Shown: one piece after another, positions 50,219-60,071 of the stretch
How positions within the stretch are numbered: the stretch's first letter is position 1
Layout: each line of letters starts with the position of its first letter
Source: Nitrospirae bacterium GWB2_47_37
GTDB lineage: Bacteria; Nitrospirota; Thermodesulfovibrionia; Thermodesulfovibrionales; Dissulfurispiraceae
Reading direction: 5' to 3'
NCBI GenBank assembly: GCA_001803635.1
Contig: MHDU01000080.1
Coordinates: 21,021-85,020, forward strand
DNA length: 64,000 nt
The notes under the pieces: model-generated
Database searches by the model: none
What the model saw: only the letters and a program-made list of their open reading frames with translations
Told to the model about the DNA's origin: nothing
Made by a program: the position numbers and the translations under genes

Positions 50219-51421
50219 GTGCTGAAAGACAGGTTAATACTGTTTGGGATTACCGGAAGCGTAGCCGCCTATAAATCCATAGAGATCATTAAAGGATTGG
50301 TTAAGGAAGGGGCCTCCGTTAAGGGTATCATGACCGAGGCCGCAAAGCGTTTTATCACCCCCATGTCGGTAGAGATCGCATCGGGCGGAGGCGTTTACTG
50401 CGACATGTTCGAATCTCCCCTGTCCCATGTGAGTCTTCCTGCCGATGCGGACCTTTTTGTTATAGCGCCCGCAACTGCGAACATCATAAGCAAATACGCC
50501 TGCGGAATCGCGGACGATCTCCTCAGCACATCTCTGCTCGCCTTCAACGGCAAGATAATCGTCGCGCCTGCCATGAACTGGAGGATGTACGAAAACCCGG
50601 TCTTCCAAAAAAACCTCGATTATCTTCTTTCCCTCGGCGTAAAGGCCGTCGGGCCCGAACGCGGAAGCCTTGCCTGCGGCGAAGAAGGAATGGGAAGAAT
50701 GGCCGACCCGGAAAAAATAATCGAGGCGATAAGGATTTCCCTCTCAAAGCAGGATTTGGCCGGAGAGCAGGTCCTTGTTACGGCCGGTCCGACAAGGGAA
50801 TATATAGATCCGGTGAGATATATTTCGAACCGGTCTTCGGGTAAAATGGGCTATGCCGTCGCAAAAATTGCGAAAAGACGGGGCGCCGACGTAACCCTCA
50901 TAAGCGGCCCGACCTCCATAAAACCGCCCGACGGCGTTGAAGTTGTCAATGTAGAGACGGCCGATGAAATGCACGCCTCGGTAATGGACAACGTCCCCAT
51001 GTCTTCCATATTCATTATGTCCGCTGCCGTTGCCGATTTCGTTCCGGTAGAGGCGAAGGACACCAAGATCGAAAAGAAAGAGAAGTTTTCTCTCAATCTC
51101 GTAAAAACCTCCGACATCCTCGAAGAGGCCGGGAGGTTTAAAAACAAGCCTTTTATAGCCGGTTTTTCCGCGGAAACGGGGAACAGGCTCGACAGGGCGC
51201 GAAAAAAACTCGTCAACAAGAATATAGACATGATCGTATTTAACGACGTGTCAAAGGCGGGTTCAGGTTTCGATGCCGATACCAATGAACCGGTGATCAT
51301 TTACAGGGACAAAGAAGGCGAAATCCATGAGCGGCCTTTGCAGCTTATGTCCAAAGACGACGTCGCGTCGGCCCTGTTCGACATGATAACCTCGCTGAAG
51401 AACGAAGGATCGAGCGAATGA
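50219..51421 (+). CDS. coaBC: Bifunctional phosphopantothenoylcysteine decarboxylase/synthetase
   Basis: About 400 residues. CoaC half: LFGITGSVAAYKSIEIIKGL (FMN-binding flavoprotein), the His in SPLSHVSLP, and APAMNWRMYENP. CoaB half from about residue 185: VTAGPTREYIDPVRYISNRSSGKMGYAVA and FIMSAAVADFVP. It makes 4'-phosphopantetheine for CoA. I favour the GTG at 50219 (conserved N-terminus); TTG at 50198 is the other choice. A hairpin lies between the likely Shine-Dalgarno and the GTG. Confidence 0.93.
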   Translation: MLKDRLILFGITGSVAAYKSIEIIKGLVKEGASVKGIMTEAAKRFITPMSVEIASGGGVYCDMFESPLSHVSLPADADLFVIAPATANIISKYACGIADDLLSTSLLAFNGKIIVAPAMNWRMYENPVFQKNLDYLLSLGVKAVGPERGSLACGEEGMGRMADPEKIIEAIRISLSKQDLAGEQVLVTAGPTREYIDPVRYISNRSSGKMGYAVAKIAKRRGADVTLISGPTSIKPPDGVEVVNVETADEMHASVMDNVPMSSIFIMSAAVADFVPVEAKDTKIEKKEKFSLNLVKTSDILEEAGRFKNKPFIAGFSAETGNRLDRARKKLVNKNIDMIVFNDVSKAGSGFDADTNEPVIIYRDKEGEIHERPLQLMSKDDVASALFDMITSLKNEGSSE

Positions 51422-52071
51422 TGGAAGAAAGCGCGTATATAAAGAGGCTTAAGGAGAGGCTGCGGCAGAGGCCCGATTCAAAACTGTTCCTGTCCTTCGC
51501 GGAGGAGTTGAGGAGAAGGGATATGATCGACGAGGCAATAGTCGCTCTTATGGAGGGGATCAAAAAAAATCCCGAATTCATTACGGCCCATCTTGCCCTC
51601 GGGCGGTGGTATCTTTCGAGCGATATGCTGCCGGAGGCTAAAAAGGAATTTTTGGAGGCGGCAGAGAAATCGCCCGATAATATTTTTGCCCGCAAGGGGC
51701 TCGCGGAAATATATAAGAGAATGGAAGAGGAGGAGAGCGCTGTCGAAGAATATAAAAAAGTGCTCGAAATAAATCCTCATGATAAAGATGCCGCCGCGTA
51801 TCTTGCCGCACGGGGATATTCGTTTGAAAAACCGGAAGCGCAGGAGGTTGAAAGCGGGGAAGCGGGAGTAGTATTGGAATCGCATGAAGAGCCGGAGGTT
51901 AAAAGGGGGGAAGATGCCATAGACCGGTTGAATCTGTTTTTAGTGGCGGTCAAAGGCAGATTTGCCTTCAGCAGGAAGGACGCGGTCACCGACCGCTTAA
52001 GCAGGATGTTGAAGGAGATTAATATTCGCTTTGCAAAACTTACTCCTGCCGCTCCATCATATAAAGACTGA
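51418..52071 (+). CDS. TPR-repeat protein
   Basis: A 217-residue protein with three to four tetratricopeptide repeats between about residues 15 and 135 (FLSFAEELRRRDMIDEAIVALMEG, AHLALGRWYLSSDMLPEAKKEFLEA, ARKGLAEIYKRMEEEESAVEEYKKVLEINP). A linker rich in Glu and a C-terminal helix follow. Such repeats bind partner proteins; the partner is unknown. It overlaps the coaBC stop (ATGA). Confidence 0.85.
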   Translation: MMEESAYIKRLKERLRQRPDSKLFLSFAEELRRRDMIDEAIVALMEGIKKNPEFITAHLALGRWYLSSDMLPEAKKEFLEAAEKSPDNIFARKGLAEIYKRMEEEESAVEEYKKVLEINPHDKDAAAYLAARGYSFEKPEAQEVESGEAGVVLESHEEPEVKRGEDAIDRLNLFLVAVKGRFAFSRKDAVTDRLSRMLKEINIRFAKLTPAAPSYKD

Positions 52072-52087
52072 TAATCGGGCGTCTCTT

Positions 52088-53158
52088 GTGACAAACAAAA
52101 GAATAATAAATATCCGGCGAATTATCGGTTCCAGAAAATTGGACGGTTTTCTGATAACCGACATTAAAAACATACGCTATCTGACGGGCTTTACCGGCTC
52201 TTCGGGTTTTTTGATCATCACTAAAAACAATAACTTATTCTTTACCGACTTCCGCTATAAAGAGCAGGCAGAGGCGGAGGTAACCGGATGGGAAATAACC
52301 ATAGAAAAGGGCAGGAGGACAAAACTAATAGCCGGCGTTGCAAAGAAGCTGGCTATTAAGAAATTGGGGTTCGAGCAGTCCATTACTTTCGAGTTTTACG
52401 ATCTTTTAAGGGCTAAACTCCCCGCTGTTCCGTCTCCTCAAAAAAACCTTGTAGAGAACCTGCGAAAGATAAAGGATGAAGAAGAGATCGGGAGCATTAA
52501 GAAGGCGGTCGAAAGGGCTGAAGAGGCGTTTTTAGCCGTAAAGCCGAAAATAAGGCCGGGGATAAAAGAAAGGGATATCGCCCTGAGAATCGAAGATCAG
52601 CTTAAAAAAAGAGGATGCAAGCGCCCGGCTTTTGATATAATAACAGCCTCCGGGAAAAACTCTTCCATGCCCCATGCGAGACCGGCCGAAAAAAAGATAG
52701 AAAAAGGCGATTTTGTTATAATCGACTGGGGAGGGGAGGCCGACGGATATTATTCGGATATGACGCGCACGCTCCTTATGAACGGCAAAGGGCTTTCGGA
52801 TAAAATCAGGATTTACGAAACGGTGAATAATGCCCGTAAAAAGGCATTGTCGTCCGCAAAAGAAGGGATTAAAACAGAAGACATAGACGCCGCGGCCAGA
52901 GACGTGATAAAGAAGGCCGGTTACGGCGAGTTCTTCGGGCACGGGACAGGGCACGGGGTAGGGCTTGATGTTCATGAGCATCCACGTGTATCATGGACGG
53001 GGAGCGAAAGGGTGCGTAACGGCATGGTTTTCACTATCGAGCCGGGAATATATATCCCGAAACTGGGCGGCGTTCGAATAGAGGATATGATATTGGTTAA
53101 AAACGGAAAGGCGGAGCTCTTGACCGGGTTAAACAGGGATCTGGAGATAATTAATTAG
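52088..53158 (+). CDS. pepP: M24-family Xaa-Pro aminopeptidase
   Basis: About 356 residues. The creatinase-like N-terminal domain starts LDGFLITDIKNIRYLTGFTGSSG. The catalytic domain has the metal ligands in VIIDWGGEADGYYSDMTRT (Asp pair), GHGTGHGVGLDVHEHP (His), MVFTIEPGIY (Glu) and GVRIEDMIL (Glu). It removes N-terminal residues before proline. The GTG at 52088 is chosen by homology; upstream codons overlap the TPR gene. It directly precedes efp, a common pairing. Confidence 0.9.
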   Translation: MTNKRIINIRRIIGSRKLDGFLITDIKNIRYLTGFTGSSGFLIITKNNNLFFTDFRYKEQAEAEVTGWEITIEKGRRTKLIAGVAKKLAIKKLGFEQSITFEFYDLLRAKLPAVPSPQKNLVENLRKIKDEEEIGSIKKAVERAEEAFLAVKPKIRPGIKERDIALRIEDQLKKRGCKRPAFDIITASGKNSSMPHARPAEKKIEKGDFVIIDWGGEADGYYSDMTRTLLMNGKGLSDKIRIYETVNNARKKALSSAKEGIKTEDIDAAARDVIKKAGYGEFFGHGTGHGVGLDVHEHPRVSWTGSERVRNGMVFTIEPGIYIPKLGGVRIEDMILVKNGKAELLTGLNRDLEIIN

Positions 53159-53169
53159 GAGGTGCGGTA

Positions 53170-53730
53170 TTGATTACCACCGGAGATTTCAGGAAAGGTA
53201 AAAAGATAGAATACAAAGGAGAGCCTTGCGAGATCATCGATTTTCAGCATGTAAAGATGGGACGCGGCGGCGCCGTAGTGCGGACGAAACTGAAAAGTAT
53301 CAGGACAGGCAACGTCCTCGAAGATACTTTCAGGTCGGGCGAGAAATTCGAAGCGCCGAGCCTTGAAGAAAAAGACATGCAATATCTTTACGAGCAGGAC
53401 GACATGCATTATTTCATGGATATGGAATCATACGAGCAGATTCCGCTTACTTCCGCGCAGCTCGACGATACGAAAAAGTTTATTAAAGAGAATATGATAG
53501 TTAAAATTCTTTATTACAAGGGCGCGCCTATGAGCGTAGAGCCGCCCATGTTTGTGGAGCTTGCCGTAGCCGAAACAGAGCCTGCGTTTAGAGGCGATAC
53601 CGCGTCGGGTTCGACCAAACCGGCAAAAATGGAAACCGGCGTTACGGTAAAAGTTCCTTTCCATATTCAGGTAGGCGACGTTTTAAAGATAGATACAAGG
53701 ACATCGGAATATATAGAGAAAGTGAAGTAG
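53170..53730 (+). CDS. efp: Elongation factor P
   Basis: A 186-residue EF-P, which helps ribosomes form Pro-Pro bonds. [32 protein letters not shown] is the KOW-like domain, followed by the two OB folds; the end [18 protein letters not shown] is typical. The tip loop is M-G-R-G-G, with Arg32 at the residue that is Lys34 in E. coli-type EF-P. TTG start behind AGGAGG. The order pepP-efp-accB-accC is conserved. Confidence 0.96.
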   Translation: MITTGDFRKGKKIEYKGEPCEIIDFQHVKMGRGGAVVRTKLKSIRTGNVLEDTFRSGEKFEAPSLEEKDMQYLYEQDDMHYFMDMESYEQIPLTSAQLDDTKKFIKENMIVKILYYKGAPMSVEPPMFVELAVAETEPAFRGDTASGSTKPAKMETGVTVKVPFHIQVGDVLKIDTRTSEYIEKVK

Positions 53731-53740
53731 GGAGGCCATT

Positions 53741-54181
53741 ATGGAATTTGAAAATTTAAAGGAATTGATGGGGCTTTTGAAAGATACCGATATAACGGAA
53801 CTGCAGGTGGAGAAAGAGGGGGTTAAGGTAAAGATAAAGCGCGAGAAGTTCTTCGGCCGGTTCGAAATCCAGAAACCCGTTGTCCACGAGAAAGAGGCGA
53901 TAAAAGAAGAAGCCGCAGAGCCGGAAGCCGAAGGCAAACTGGTTACAATAACCTCTCCTATAGTAGGAACGTTTTACAGGGCGGCTTCTCCCGAAGCGGA
54001 ACCCTTTGTTAATGTTGGCGCGAGGGTGAAAAAAGGGCAGGTAATCTGCATTATAGAGGCAATGAAACTGATGAACGAAATAGAGAGCGAGGCCGACGGT
54101 GTTATCGCAAGGATTCTCGTGGAAAACGGACACCCTGTGGAATACGGGGAACCACTTTTTTTAGTGGAACCTATAGGTTAG
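53741..54181 (+). CDS. accB: Biotin carboxyl carrier protein of acetyl-CoA carboxylase
   Basis: A 146-residue AccB. The N-terminal coiled region ([21 protein letters not shown]) and an acidic linker precede the biotinyl domain, where [12 protein letters not shown] holds the biotinylated Lys. [20 protein letters not shown] is the thumb region. AGGGAGG precedes the ATG; accC follows 8 bp on. Confidence 0.96.
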   Translation: MEFENLKELMGLLKDTDITELQVEKEGVKVKIKREKFFGRFEIQKPVVHEKEAIKEEAAEPEAEGKLVTITSPIVGTFYRAASPEAEPFVNVGARVKKGQVICIIEAMKLMNEIESEADGVIARILVENGHPVEYGEPLFLVEPIG

Positions 54182-54189
54182 GTGAGAGC

Positions 54190-55620
54190 ATGAATCTCTT
54201 TAAAAAAATACTCATCGCCAACAGGGGAGAAATAGCCGTAAGGATTATCCGCGCGTGCAAGGAACTCGGCATTAAGACTGTAGCCGTATTTTCGGATATA
54301 GAGAAGGACTCCCTTCATGTACGGCTCGCCGACGAGTCGATTTGCATAGGCCCGGCAAGCTCGAAGCACAGTTATCTTAATATACCGGCCATATTAACCG
54401 CCGCCGAAGTCACCGATGCGGAGGCGATACATCCGGGATACGGTTTTTTATCCGAAAACCCCCAGTTTGCCGAGGCATGCGCCACATCGGGCATTACGTT
54501 CATAGGTCCTACCTCTGAAAACATAAGGATCGGAGGCGATAAGGCAAAGGCGCGTCAGGTGCTTAAACGGCGCGGGGTTCCTGTTGTTCCGGGCAGCGAC
54601 GGTCCTGTGGCGTCCGAAGAGATAGCGCTCAAGACGGCTAAAAAAATAGGATTCCCGGTCATCATAAAGGCCTCTGCCGGAGGAGGCGGACGCGGCATGA
54701 GAATCGTCAGGGAAGAGGGCGAACTCTCTCAGGCATTTCACACGGCCCAGCGTGAATCCCTCGCCGCATTCGGCAACAGCGAAGTATACGTTGAAAAGTA
54801 TCTTTCTTCGATAAGGCATATCGAAGTCCAGATAATCTCGGACGGCAAAGGAAATATAGTTCACCTTGGAGAGCGCGACTGCTCCGTTCAGAGGAGACAC
54901 CAAAAACTGATAGAAGAGGCGCCCTCGCCTATCTCCACCGAAAAATTCCGCAAAAGGATAGGCGAACTTGCCGTTAAGGCCGCAAAGGCAATGAAATATC
55001 AGAACGTAGGAACCATCGAATTCATTGTGGATCAAGACCAGAATATATATTTCATGGAAGTAAACACAAGGGTTCAGGTGGAACATGCCATTACCGAGGA
55101 GCTTACCGGCATCGACATCATAAAGGAGCAGATACGCATAGCCGCCGGCTTCCCGTTGTCATACAGGCAGAATCAGATAAAACCCTCAGGGCATGTTATA
55201 GAATGCAGGATAAATGCGGAAGATCCGGAGCGCTTTATTCCCTCTCCAGGCAAACTGACGTTTTTCTCGCCTTCCGGCGGTCCCGGAGTGAGGGTCGATA
55301 CTGCCGCCTATGCCGGATGGGTTGTGCCGTCCCAATACGATTCCATGATAGCGAAACTGATAGTCCACGGCAGGAACAGGGAAGAAGCCATAGCAAAAAT
55401 GAAAAGGGCGCTGGATGAATTCATCATAGAAGGAATAAAGACTACCATCCCTTTCCATAAGAAGGTTCTCAACCACCCCGATTTCATAAAAGGAAATTTC
55501 AATACCGACTTCATAGAGAAGATGAACGTCCGGACAAACGGCAATAACAACGGTAACGGCAACGGCCATAAGAACGGCAATAAACTGTCGGAAGCGACCG
55601 CCGGCGTCGATGAGGCTTAG
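54190..55620 (+). CDS. accC: Biotin carboxylase subunit of acetyl-CoA carboxylase
   Basis: A 476-residue Acc[22 protein letters not shown] at the start, ATP-grasp loop [21 protein letters not shown]-type strand ([38 protein letters not shown]) and [21 protein letters not shown]. After residue 445 comes a low-complexity tail of Asn-Gly-Lys ([14 protein letters not shown]) not seen in typical AccC. It overlaps thiE by 11 bp. Confidence 0.97.
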   Translation: MNLFKKILIANRGEIAVRIIRACKELGIKTVAVFSDIEKDSLHVRLADESICIGPASSKHSYLNIPAILTAAEVTDAEAIHPGYGFLSENPQFAEACATSGITFIGPTSENIRIGGDKAKARQVLKRRGVPVVPGSDGPVASEEIALKTAKKIGFPVIIKASAGGGGRGMRIVREEGELSQAFHTAQRESLAAFGNSEVYVEKYLSSIRHIEVQIISDGKGNIVHLGERDCSVQRRHQKLIEEAPSPISTEKFRKRIGELAVKAAKAMKYQNVGTIEFIVDQDQNIYFMEVNTRVQVEHAITEELTGIDIIKEQIRIAAGFPLSYRQNQIKPSGHVIECRINAEDPERFIPSPGKLTFFSPSGGPGVRVDTAAYAGWVVPSQYDSMIAKLIVHGRNREEAIAKMKRALDEFIIEGIKTTIPFHKKVLNHPDFIKGNFNTDFIEKMNVRTNGNNNGNGNGHKNGNKLSEATAGVDEA

Positions 55621-56215
55621 CCGTATTTGTTTCATATCCGATTCCGGCGGCATTGAAAACGCGGTTCCCGCAGTTCTAAAGGCAGGCATACGTTGGATTC
55701 AATATCGCGAAAAAAACAAGACAAGAAGAGAGATGTTCGATGACGCGCGGAAACTGAGAGAGCTTACGAGAAAATTTGACGCCTGTTTTATCGTGAACGA
55801 TTATGCGGACATAGCCCTCGCAGTCGATGCGGACGGCGTACATCTCGGGCAGGACGACCTACCGGTAAAAGAGACAAGAAAAATTATGGGCAACAGGATT
55901 ATCGGCATCTCTACGCACAATATTAAAGAGGCTCTGAATGCCGAAAAAGAAGGCGCGGATTATATAGGGTTCGGCTCGATCTTTCCTACGGCTACGAAAG
56001 AGGATGTAATATTGCAGGGGCTCAATGCCCTCGTAAAAATAAAACAATCGGTTAAAATCCCTGTGATTGCGATAGGCGGTATAACTGCGGATAATGTAAA
56101 GCCGGTGTTTGAAACAGGGTGTGCCGGCGTTGCGGTATCGTCGGGGCTTTTGAAAGGGAATATAAGAGAGAATGCGGAAAAATTCTTATCTGCAATACAG
56201 GAGGTTGAGGGATGA
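55610..56215 (+). CDS. thiE: Thiamine-phosphate synthase
   Basis: A 201-residue TIM-barrel enzyme joining the pyrimidine and thiazole halves of thiamine. [65 protein letters not shown] and IPVIAIGGI are all family motifs. The initial [13 protein letters not shown] is usual. No TPP riboswitch is seen upstream, as it lies within the accC operon. Confidence 0.92.
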   Translation: MRLSRICFISDSGGIENAVPAVLKAGIRWIQYREKNKTRREMFDDARKLRELTRKFDACFIVNDYADIALAVDADGVHLGQDDLPVKETRKIMGNRIIGISTHNIKEALNAEKEGADYIGFGSIFPTATKEDVILQGLNALVKIKQSVKIPVIAIGGITADNVKPVFETGCAGVAVSSGLLKGNIRENAEKFLSAIQEVEG

Positions 56216-57327
56216 AAAGATTTTCCGTTTTTTTGACGGCGCTTTTATCATTAGCGATTTTATTTTCGGGCTGTAAAAAGAAAGAGGATGTGATTAAGGT
56301 CGGGATTGCCGGGCCCATGACAGGCCCGCAGGCAAAAATGGGAACCGACTTCAAAAACGGCGTAACCATTGCAATGGAGGAATGGAACGCTAAGGGCGGC
56401 ATCCTCGGCAAAAAAATAGATATAATAGTCGGAGACGACGCGGCTGACCCCAAACAGGCGGTGTCCGTGGCCAACAAGATCGTCAACGAAGGAGCGGTCG
56501 GCATAATAGGCCATTTTAATTCGAGTTGTTCGATCCCGGCGTCTGATGTTTATAACCGGGCGGGCATTCCTATGATAACCCCGGCTTCAACAAACCCGCA
56601 GCTTACAGAGAGGGGATACAGGGGCGTTTTCAGGGTTTGCGGCAGGGATGACCAGCAGGGCAAGGTAGGCGCGGATTTCGCAAAAGACAAACTTAAGATA
56701 AAAAGGGCGGCTATAATCCACGACAAGACCACCTACGGGCAGGGGCTTGCGGATGAGTTCAAGAAGCATCTCGGAAGCGCGGCGGAAACGGTTTATTACG
56801 GAGGCATAACTCAGGGAGATAAGGATTTCAAGACGGTGCTTACATCCATTAAAGAGAAAAAGCCTGACCTCATATATTTCGGCGGTATTTATCCTGAGAC
56901 CGGACTCCTCGTAAAACAGTCCCGCGAAATAAACATGGCCGTGCCCTTCATGAGCGGGGACGGCAGCATCGACCCGAAGTTTGTTGAAATAGCAGGGGAC
57001 AAGTCTGCCGAAGGCACATATCTCACATTCAGCCCGGATCCGAAGAATATTCCCTCGGCAAAGAGTTTTATAGAAAAATATAACGCCAAATTCGGAGAAC
57101 TCGGCCCCTATTCCATTTATGCCTATGAGGCTATGAATATCCTCCTTTCCGCCATAAAAGAGTCGGGCACGACGGACGCGAAGATTGTTATAGAGAAGCT
57201 TCATTCGATGGAATTTTCAGGCGCGCTCGGAAAGGTTAAATTTACCGAGAAGGGAGACGTTGCAGGCTCTCCTTACGTCATCTGGATCACGAAAAACGGC
57301 AAATTCGAGGAATACCGGAGGCCGTAA
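56212..57327 (+). CDS. Branched-chain amino acid-type ABC transporter substrate-binding lipoprotein
   Basis: A 371-residue LivJ/LivK-family protein with a lipobox (ILFSGC, Cys20). KVGIAGPMTGPQAKMG, GAVGIIGHFNSSCSIPASDVYNRAGIPMITPAST and YDKTTYGQGL-like motifs (HDKTTYGQGLADEF) mark the periplasmic-binding fold. It captures branched-chain amino acids or small amides. The permease and ATPase genes are not next to it, so the partner transporter must be elsewhere. It overlaps the thiE stop by 4 nt. Confidence 0.9.
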   Translation: MKRFSVFLTALLSLAILFSGCKKKEDVIKVGIAGPMTGPQAKMGTDFKNGVTIAMEEWNAKGGILGKKIDIIVGDDAADPKQAVSVANKIVNEGAVGIIGHFNSSCSIPASDVYNRAGIPMITPASTNPQLTERGYRGVFRVCGRDDQQGKVGADFAKDKLKIKRAAIIHDKTTYGQGLADEFKKHLGSAAETVYYGGITQGDKDFKTVLTSIKEKKPDLIYFGGIYPETGLLVKQSREINMAVPFMSGDGSIDPKFVEIAGDKSAEGTYLTFSPDPKNIPSAKSFIEKYNAKFGELGPYSIYAYEAMNILLSAIKESGTTDAKIVIEKLHSMEFSGALGKVKFTEKGDVAGSPYVIWITKNGKFEEYRRP

Positions 57328-57392
57328 AGTTTGACTTTACGGCTTACGAAAAATTATAATTTCTTTCCAATAATTTTACGGAGGTTTTAGAA

Positions 57393-57533
57393 ATGGGCAC
57401 GTATACAACCTATAATCCACATAAAAGCAGAAGGAAAAAAACCCACGGTTTCCTTACCCGCATGAGCACAAAGGGCGGGCAGAGGGTTTTGAAAAGCAGA
57501 AGGTTAAAGGGAAGAAAGCGTCTGGCCGCATAA
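57393..57533 (+). CDS. rpmH: 50S ribosomal protein L34
   Basis: A 46-residue basic protein: [25 protein letters not shown] then [11 protein letters not shown], the L34 pattern. GGAGG precedes the ATG. It is followed after 2 bp by yidD, with no rnpA in between. Confidence 0.95.
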   Translation: MGTYTTYNPHKSRRKKTHGFLTRMSTKGGQRVLKSRRLKGRKRLAA

Positions 57534-57535
57534 AA

Positions 57536-57745
57536 TTGAAAGTTCTCATAATAGGAATCATAAAAGCCTATCGCCGGATTATCTCCCCCTTGCTGCCGCA
57601 GAGTTGCAGGTTCACGCCTTCGTGTTCGGAATACTCTATGGAAGCGGTAGATAGACACGGAGCGCTTAAGGGCGGTTATCTTTCTTTTAGAAGGATATTA
57701 AAATGTCATCCGTTTCATCCCGGCGGATACGATCCGGTAAAATAA
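57536..57745 (+). CDS. yidD: YidD, membrane protein insertion efficiency factor
   Basis: A 69-residue protein with the amphipathic N-terminus [34 protein letters not shown] and [12 protein letters not shown], the YidD hallmark with its three Cys. It aids YidC-dependent insertion. TTG start 2 bp after the rpmH stop; no separate Shine-Dalgarno, so coupling to rpmH is likely. Confidence 0.93.
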   Translation: MKVLIIGIIKAYRRIISPLLPQSCRFTPSCSEYSMEAVDRHGALKGGYLSFRRILKCHPFHPGGYDPVK

Positions 57746-57761
57746 GTTAGGAGTTTAAAAT

Positions 57762-59294
57762 ATGGACAAAAGAATGCTTTTGGCAATAATCCTCTCCATA
57801 GCCATATTGATAACCTATCAGTATTTAATGCCTACCGCGCCTCCGCCGGCTCCTGTGAAAGATGCAAAAGAGGCTGTTACGGAAAAGGATAAAAACCCTA
57901 AAGCAGTTCCGCAGTCCATTGCACCTTCGCTCATACCCAAGCCCGAGACATCCGGCGTAGAAGAAGAGATAAAGGTAGAAAACGATCTTTACATTGCCGT
58001 GCTTACCTCAAAGGGCGGAGCGATGAAAAGCATCGAACTGAAAAAATTTAAAGACAAAAGCGGCGGGTCGATTATTTTAAAGGGAGACGACGTATTGTCT
58101 CCGCTGTCCATGGGGATGGATGAGGAATTCCAGTTTTCGAATGTTAATTTTTCCGCTAAAGGGAAGAATATAAAACTCGACGCCGCATCCAAGACGGCAG
58201 ACATTATTTTCGAATATTCCGCCGGAGGGCGCTCCATACGCAGGACTTATACGTTTCACAGCAGCGACTACGGTATCGATTTAAAGGATGAGACGGGCGG
58301 CTTAACCTCTTACTGGATAACATTAGGCAAGAACTTCGGCATTTATGAAAAGGACGATTCCACGCATTTCGGCCCTGTTATCTTAAAAGACGCCGACAGG
58401 ATGGAATTCACCGTCAAGGATCTGAAAGAAACAAAAAATTTCAGGGAAGGCATAAAATGGATTGCGCAGGAGGACAAGTATTTCTTTTCATCCATCGTGC
58501 CTAAGGGACAGGTGGAAGAGGCAAAGGCCTGGAATAGGAACGGCGAGCCTATGACGGCAATCAAGGTTACAGGCGGAGTTAATAATTATTTCATTTATGC
58601 GGGGCCTAAGGAATACGACAGCCTGAAAAAAATCGGCGCAGGCCTTGAGCATATAGTCGATTTCGGCTTTTTCTCCATATTGGCCAGACCGTTATTCTGG
58701 CTGATGAAATTGTTTTACGGCATATTCCCCAACTACGGAGTTGCGATCATAATCCTCACCATACTCGTAAGAATTCCATTCATCCCGCTTATCAACAAGG
58801 GACAGGCGTCGATGAAGAAACTTCAGGACATACAGCCGAGAATGGCTGAGGTAAAAGAAAAATATAAAAGCGACCCTCAGAGGATGCAAAAGGAACTGAT
58901 GGAGCTTTATAAAAAGAACAAGGTGAATCCCATGGGCGGCTGCCTGCCTATGCTTCTTCAGATCCCGGTATTCTTCGCTCTTTACAAAGTGCTATTGATA
59001 GCCATAGAGCTGAGGGGAGCGCCTTTTGCCCTCTGGATAACCGACCTTTCGATAAAAGACCCGTATTACATAATGCCCGTTGTTATGGGCGCAACGATGG
59101 TGATCCAGCAGAAAATGACGCCGTCAAGCGTGGATCCCACGCAGCAGAAAATAATGATGATAATGCCTGTCGTATTTACATTCATGTTCCTGACCTTCCC
59201 GTCGGGCCTTGTCCTCTATTGGCTTGTGAACAACACATTGAGCATAGCCCAGCAGTGGCAGGTGAATAAAAAACTCAAAAAACAGCAGGCTTAA
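57762..59294 (+). CDS. yidC: Membrane protein insertase YidC
   Basis: A 510-residue protein of the Gram-negative type: N-terminal helix (residues 4-24), a large periplasmic domain (about 60-320), then five helices. YGIFPNYGVAIIILTILVRIPFIPLINKGQASMKKLQDIQPRM and MPVVFTFMFLTFPSGLVLYWLVNN are conserved, and an Arg in the first core helix (VRIPFIP) is the groove residue. It inserts membrane proteins with or without SecYEG. Confidence 0.97.
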   Translation: MDKRMLLAIILSIAILITYQYLMPTAPPPAPVKDAKEAVTEKDKNPKAVPQSIAPSLIPKPETSGVEEEIKVENDLYIAVLTSKGGAMKSIELKKFKDKSGGSIILKGDDVLSPLSMGMDEEFQFSNVNFSAKGKNIKLDAASKTADIIFEYSAGGRSIRRTYTFHSSDYGIDLKDETGGLTSYWITLGKNFGIYEKDDSTHFGPVILKDADRMEFTVKDLKETKNFREGIKWIAQEDKYFFSSIVPKGQVEEAKAWNRNGEPMTAIKVTGGVNNYFIYAGPKEYDSLKKIGAGLEHIVDFGFFSILARPLFWLMKLFYGIFPNYGVAIIILTILVRIPFIPLINKGQASMKKLQDIQPRMAEVKEKYKSDPQRMQKELMELYKKNKVNPMGGCLPMLLQIPVFFALYKVLLIAIELRGAPFALWITDLSIKDPYYIMPVVMGATMVIQQKMTPSSVDPTQQKIMMIMPVVFTFMFLTFPSGLVLYWLVNNTLSIAQQWQVNKKLKKQQA

Positions 59295-59359
59295 ATTCCC
59301 CTCCGCAAAAAAGCAAAACATAAATCTATCAATTTAGGTTAAAATATCAACCATTTATT

Positions 59360-60016
59360 ATGGGTAAGGTGATCGCAATAGACGGCCCTTCAGGGGCGGG
59401 AAAGAGCACCGTGTCGAAGCTTATCGCGGAGAGGCTCGGATTCGAGTTTCTCGACACAGGGGCGCTTTACCGCGCGGCAGCCCTTCATCTGAAGAGAATG
59501 AACATGCGGGAGGAAAGTCCCGACGCCGATATTTCAAGAGCGCTTCACGGAGTTGTTATAAACTTTAAAAACGGAAGGGTCTTTCTGAACGATGAGGACG
59601 TATCCGATGCCATAAGGACTACCGAGGCGGGGCATTACGCGTCCGTTTTTTCTGCAAAAAAGGCTGTCAGGGATTTTCTTTTACAGACCCAGAGAGACGC
59701 GGCCGTTCATAACGATATTGTCGCGGAAGGAAGGGATATGACGACGGTCGTTTTCCCCGACGCATGGAAGAAATTCTTTCTCGACGCCTCGGAGCAGGGA
59801 AGGGCAAAAAGGCGTTATCTTCAGCTAAAAGAAAAAGGCATGAAAATAACAATGGAGGAGGCATCGGCAGACGTGCGTGAGAGGGACAAAAGAGACAGCA
59901 GCCGCGATATCGCTCCGTTAAAAAAGGCCGATGATGCGGTTTGCATAGATACTACGGATTTAAGTCTTAATGAGGTCATAGAAGAAGTTTTAAAGGCGGT
60001 AAATAAGACGCAATAG
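59360..60016 (+). CDS. cmk: Cytidylate kinase
   Basis: A 218-residue kinase making CDP from CMP/dCMP. IDGPSGAGKSTVSKLIAERLGFEFLDTGALYRAAAL is the P-loop and NMP-binding region; IVAEGRDMTTVVFPDAWKKFFLDAS and RDKRDSSRDIAPLKKADDAV are typical. The order cmk-ispH-rpsA is conserved in several phyla. Confidence 0.95.
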   Translation: MGKVIAIDGPSGAGKSTVSKLIAERLGFEFLDTGALYRAAALHLKRMNMREESPDADISRALHGVVINFKNGRVFLNDEDVSDAIRTTEAGHYASVFSAKKAVRDFLLQTQRDAAVHNDIVAEGRDMTTVVFPDAWKKFFLDASEQGRAKRRYLQLKEKGMKITMEEASADVRERDKRDSSRDIAPLKKADDAVCIDTTDLSLNEVIEEVLKAVNKTQ

Positions 60017-60058
60017 ACTTTTAACCCTATTGCCTATTGCCTGTTTAATCCTGTATCC

Positions 60059-60064
60059 TATAAT
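60059..60064 (+). promoter_or_regulatory. -10 box, predicted leaderless start of ispH
   Basis: TATAAT ends 7 nt before the ispH ATG, with TTGCCT 16 bp upstream as a -35 candidate. Short TATTGCC repeats cover the -35 area. Confidence 0.5.
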
Positions 60065-60071
60065 TTACCAT

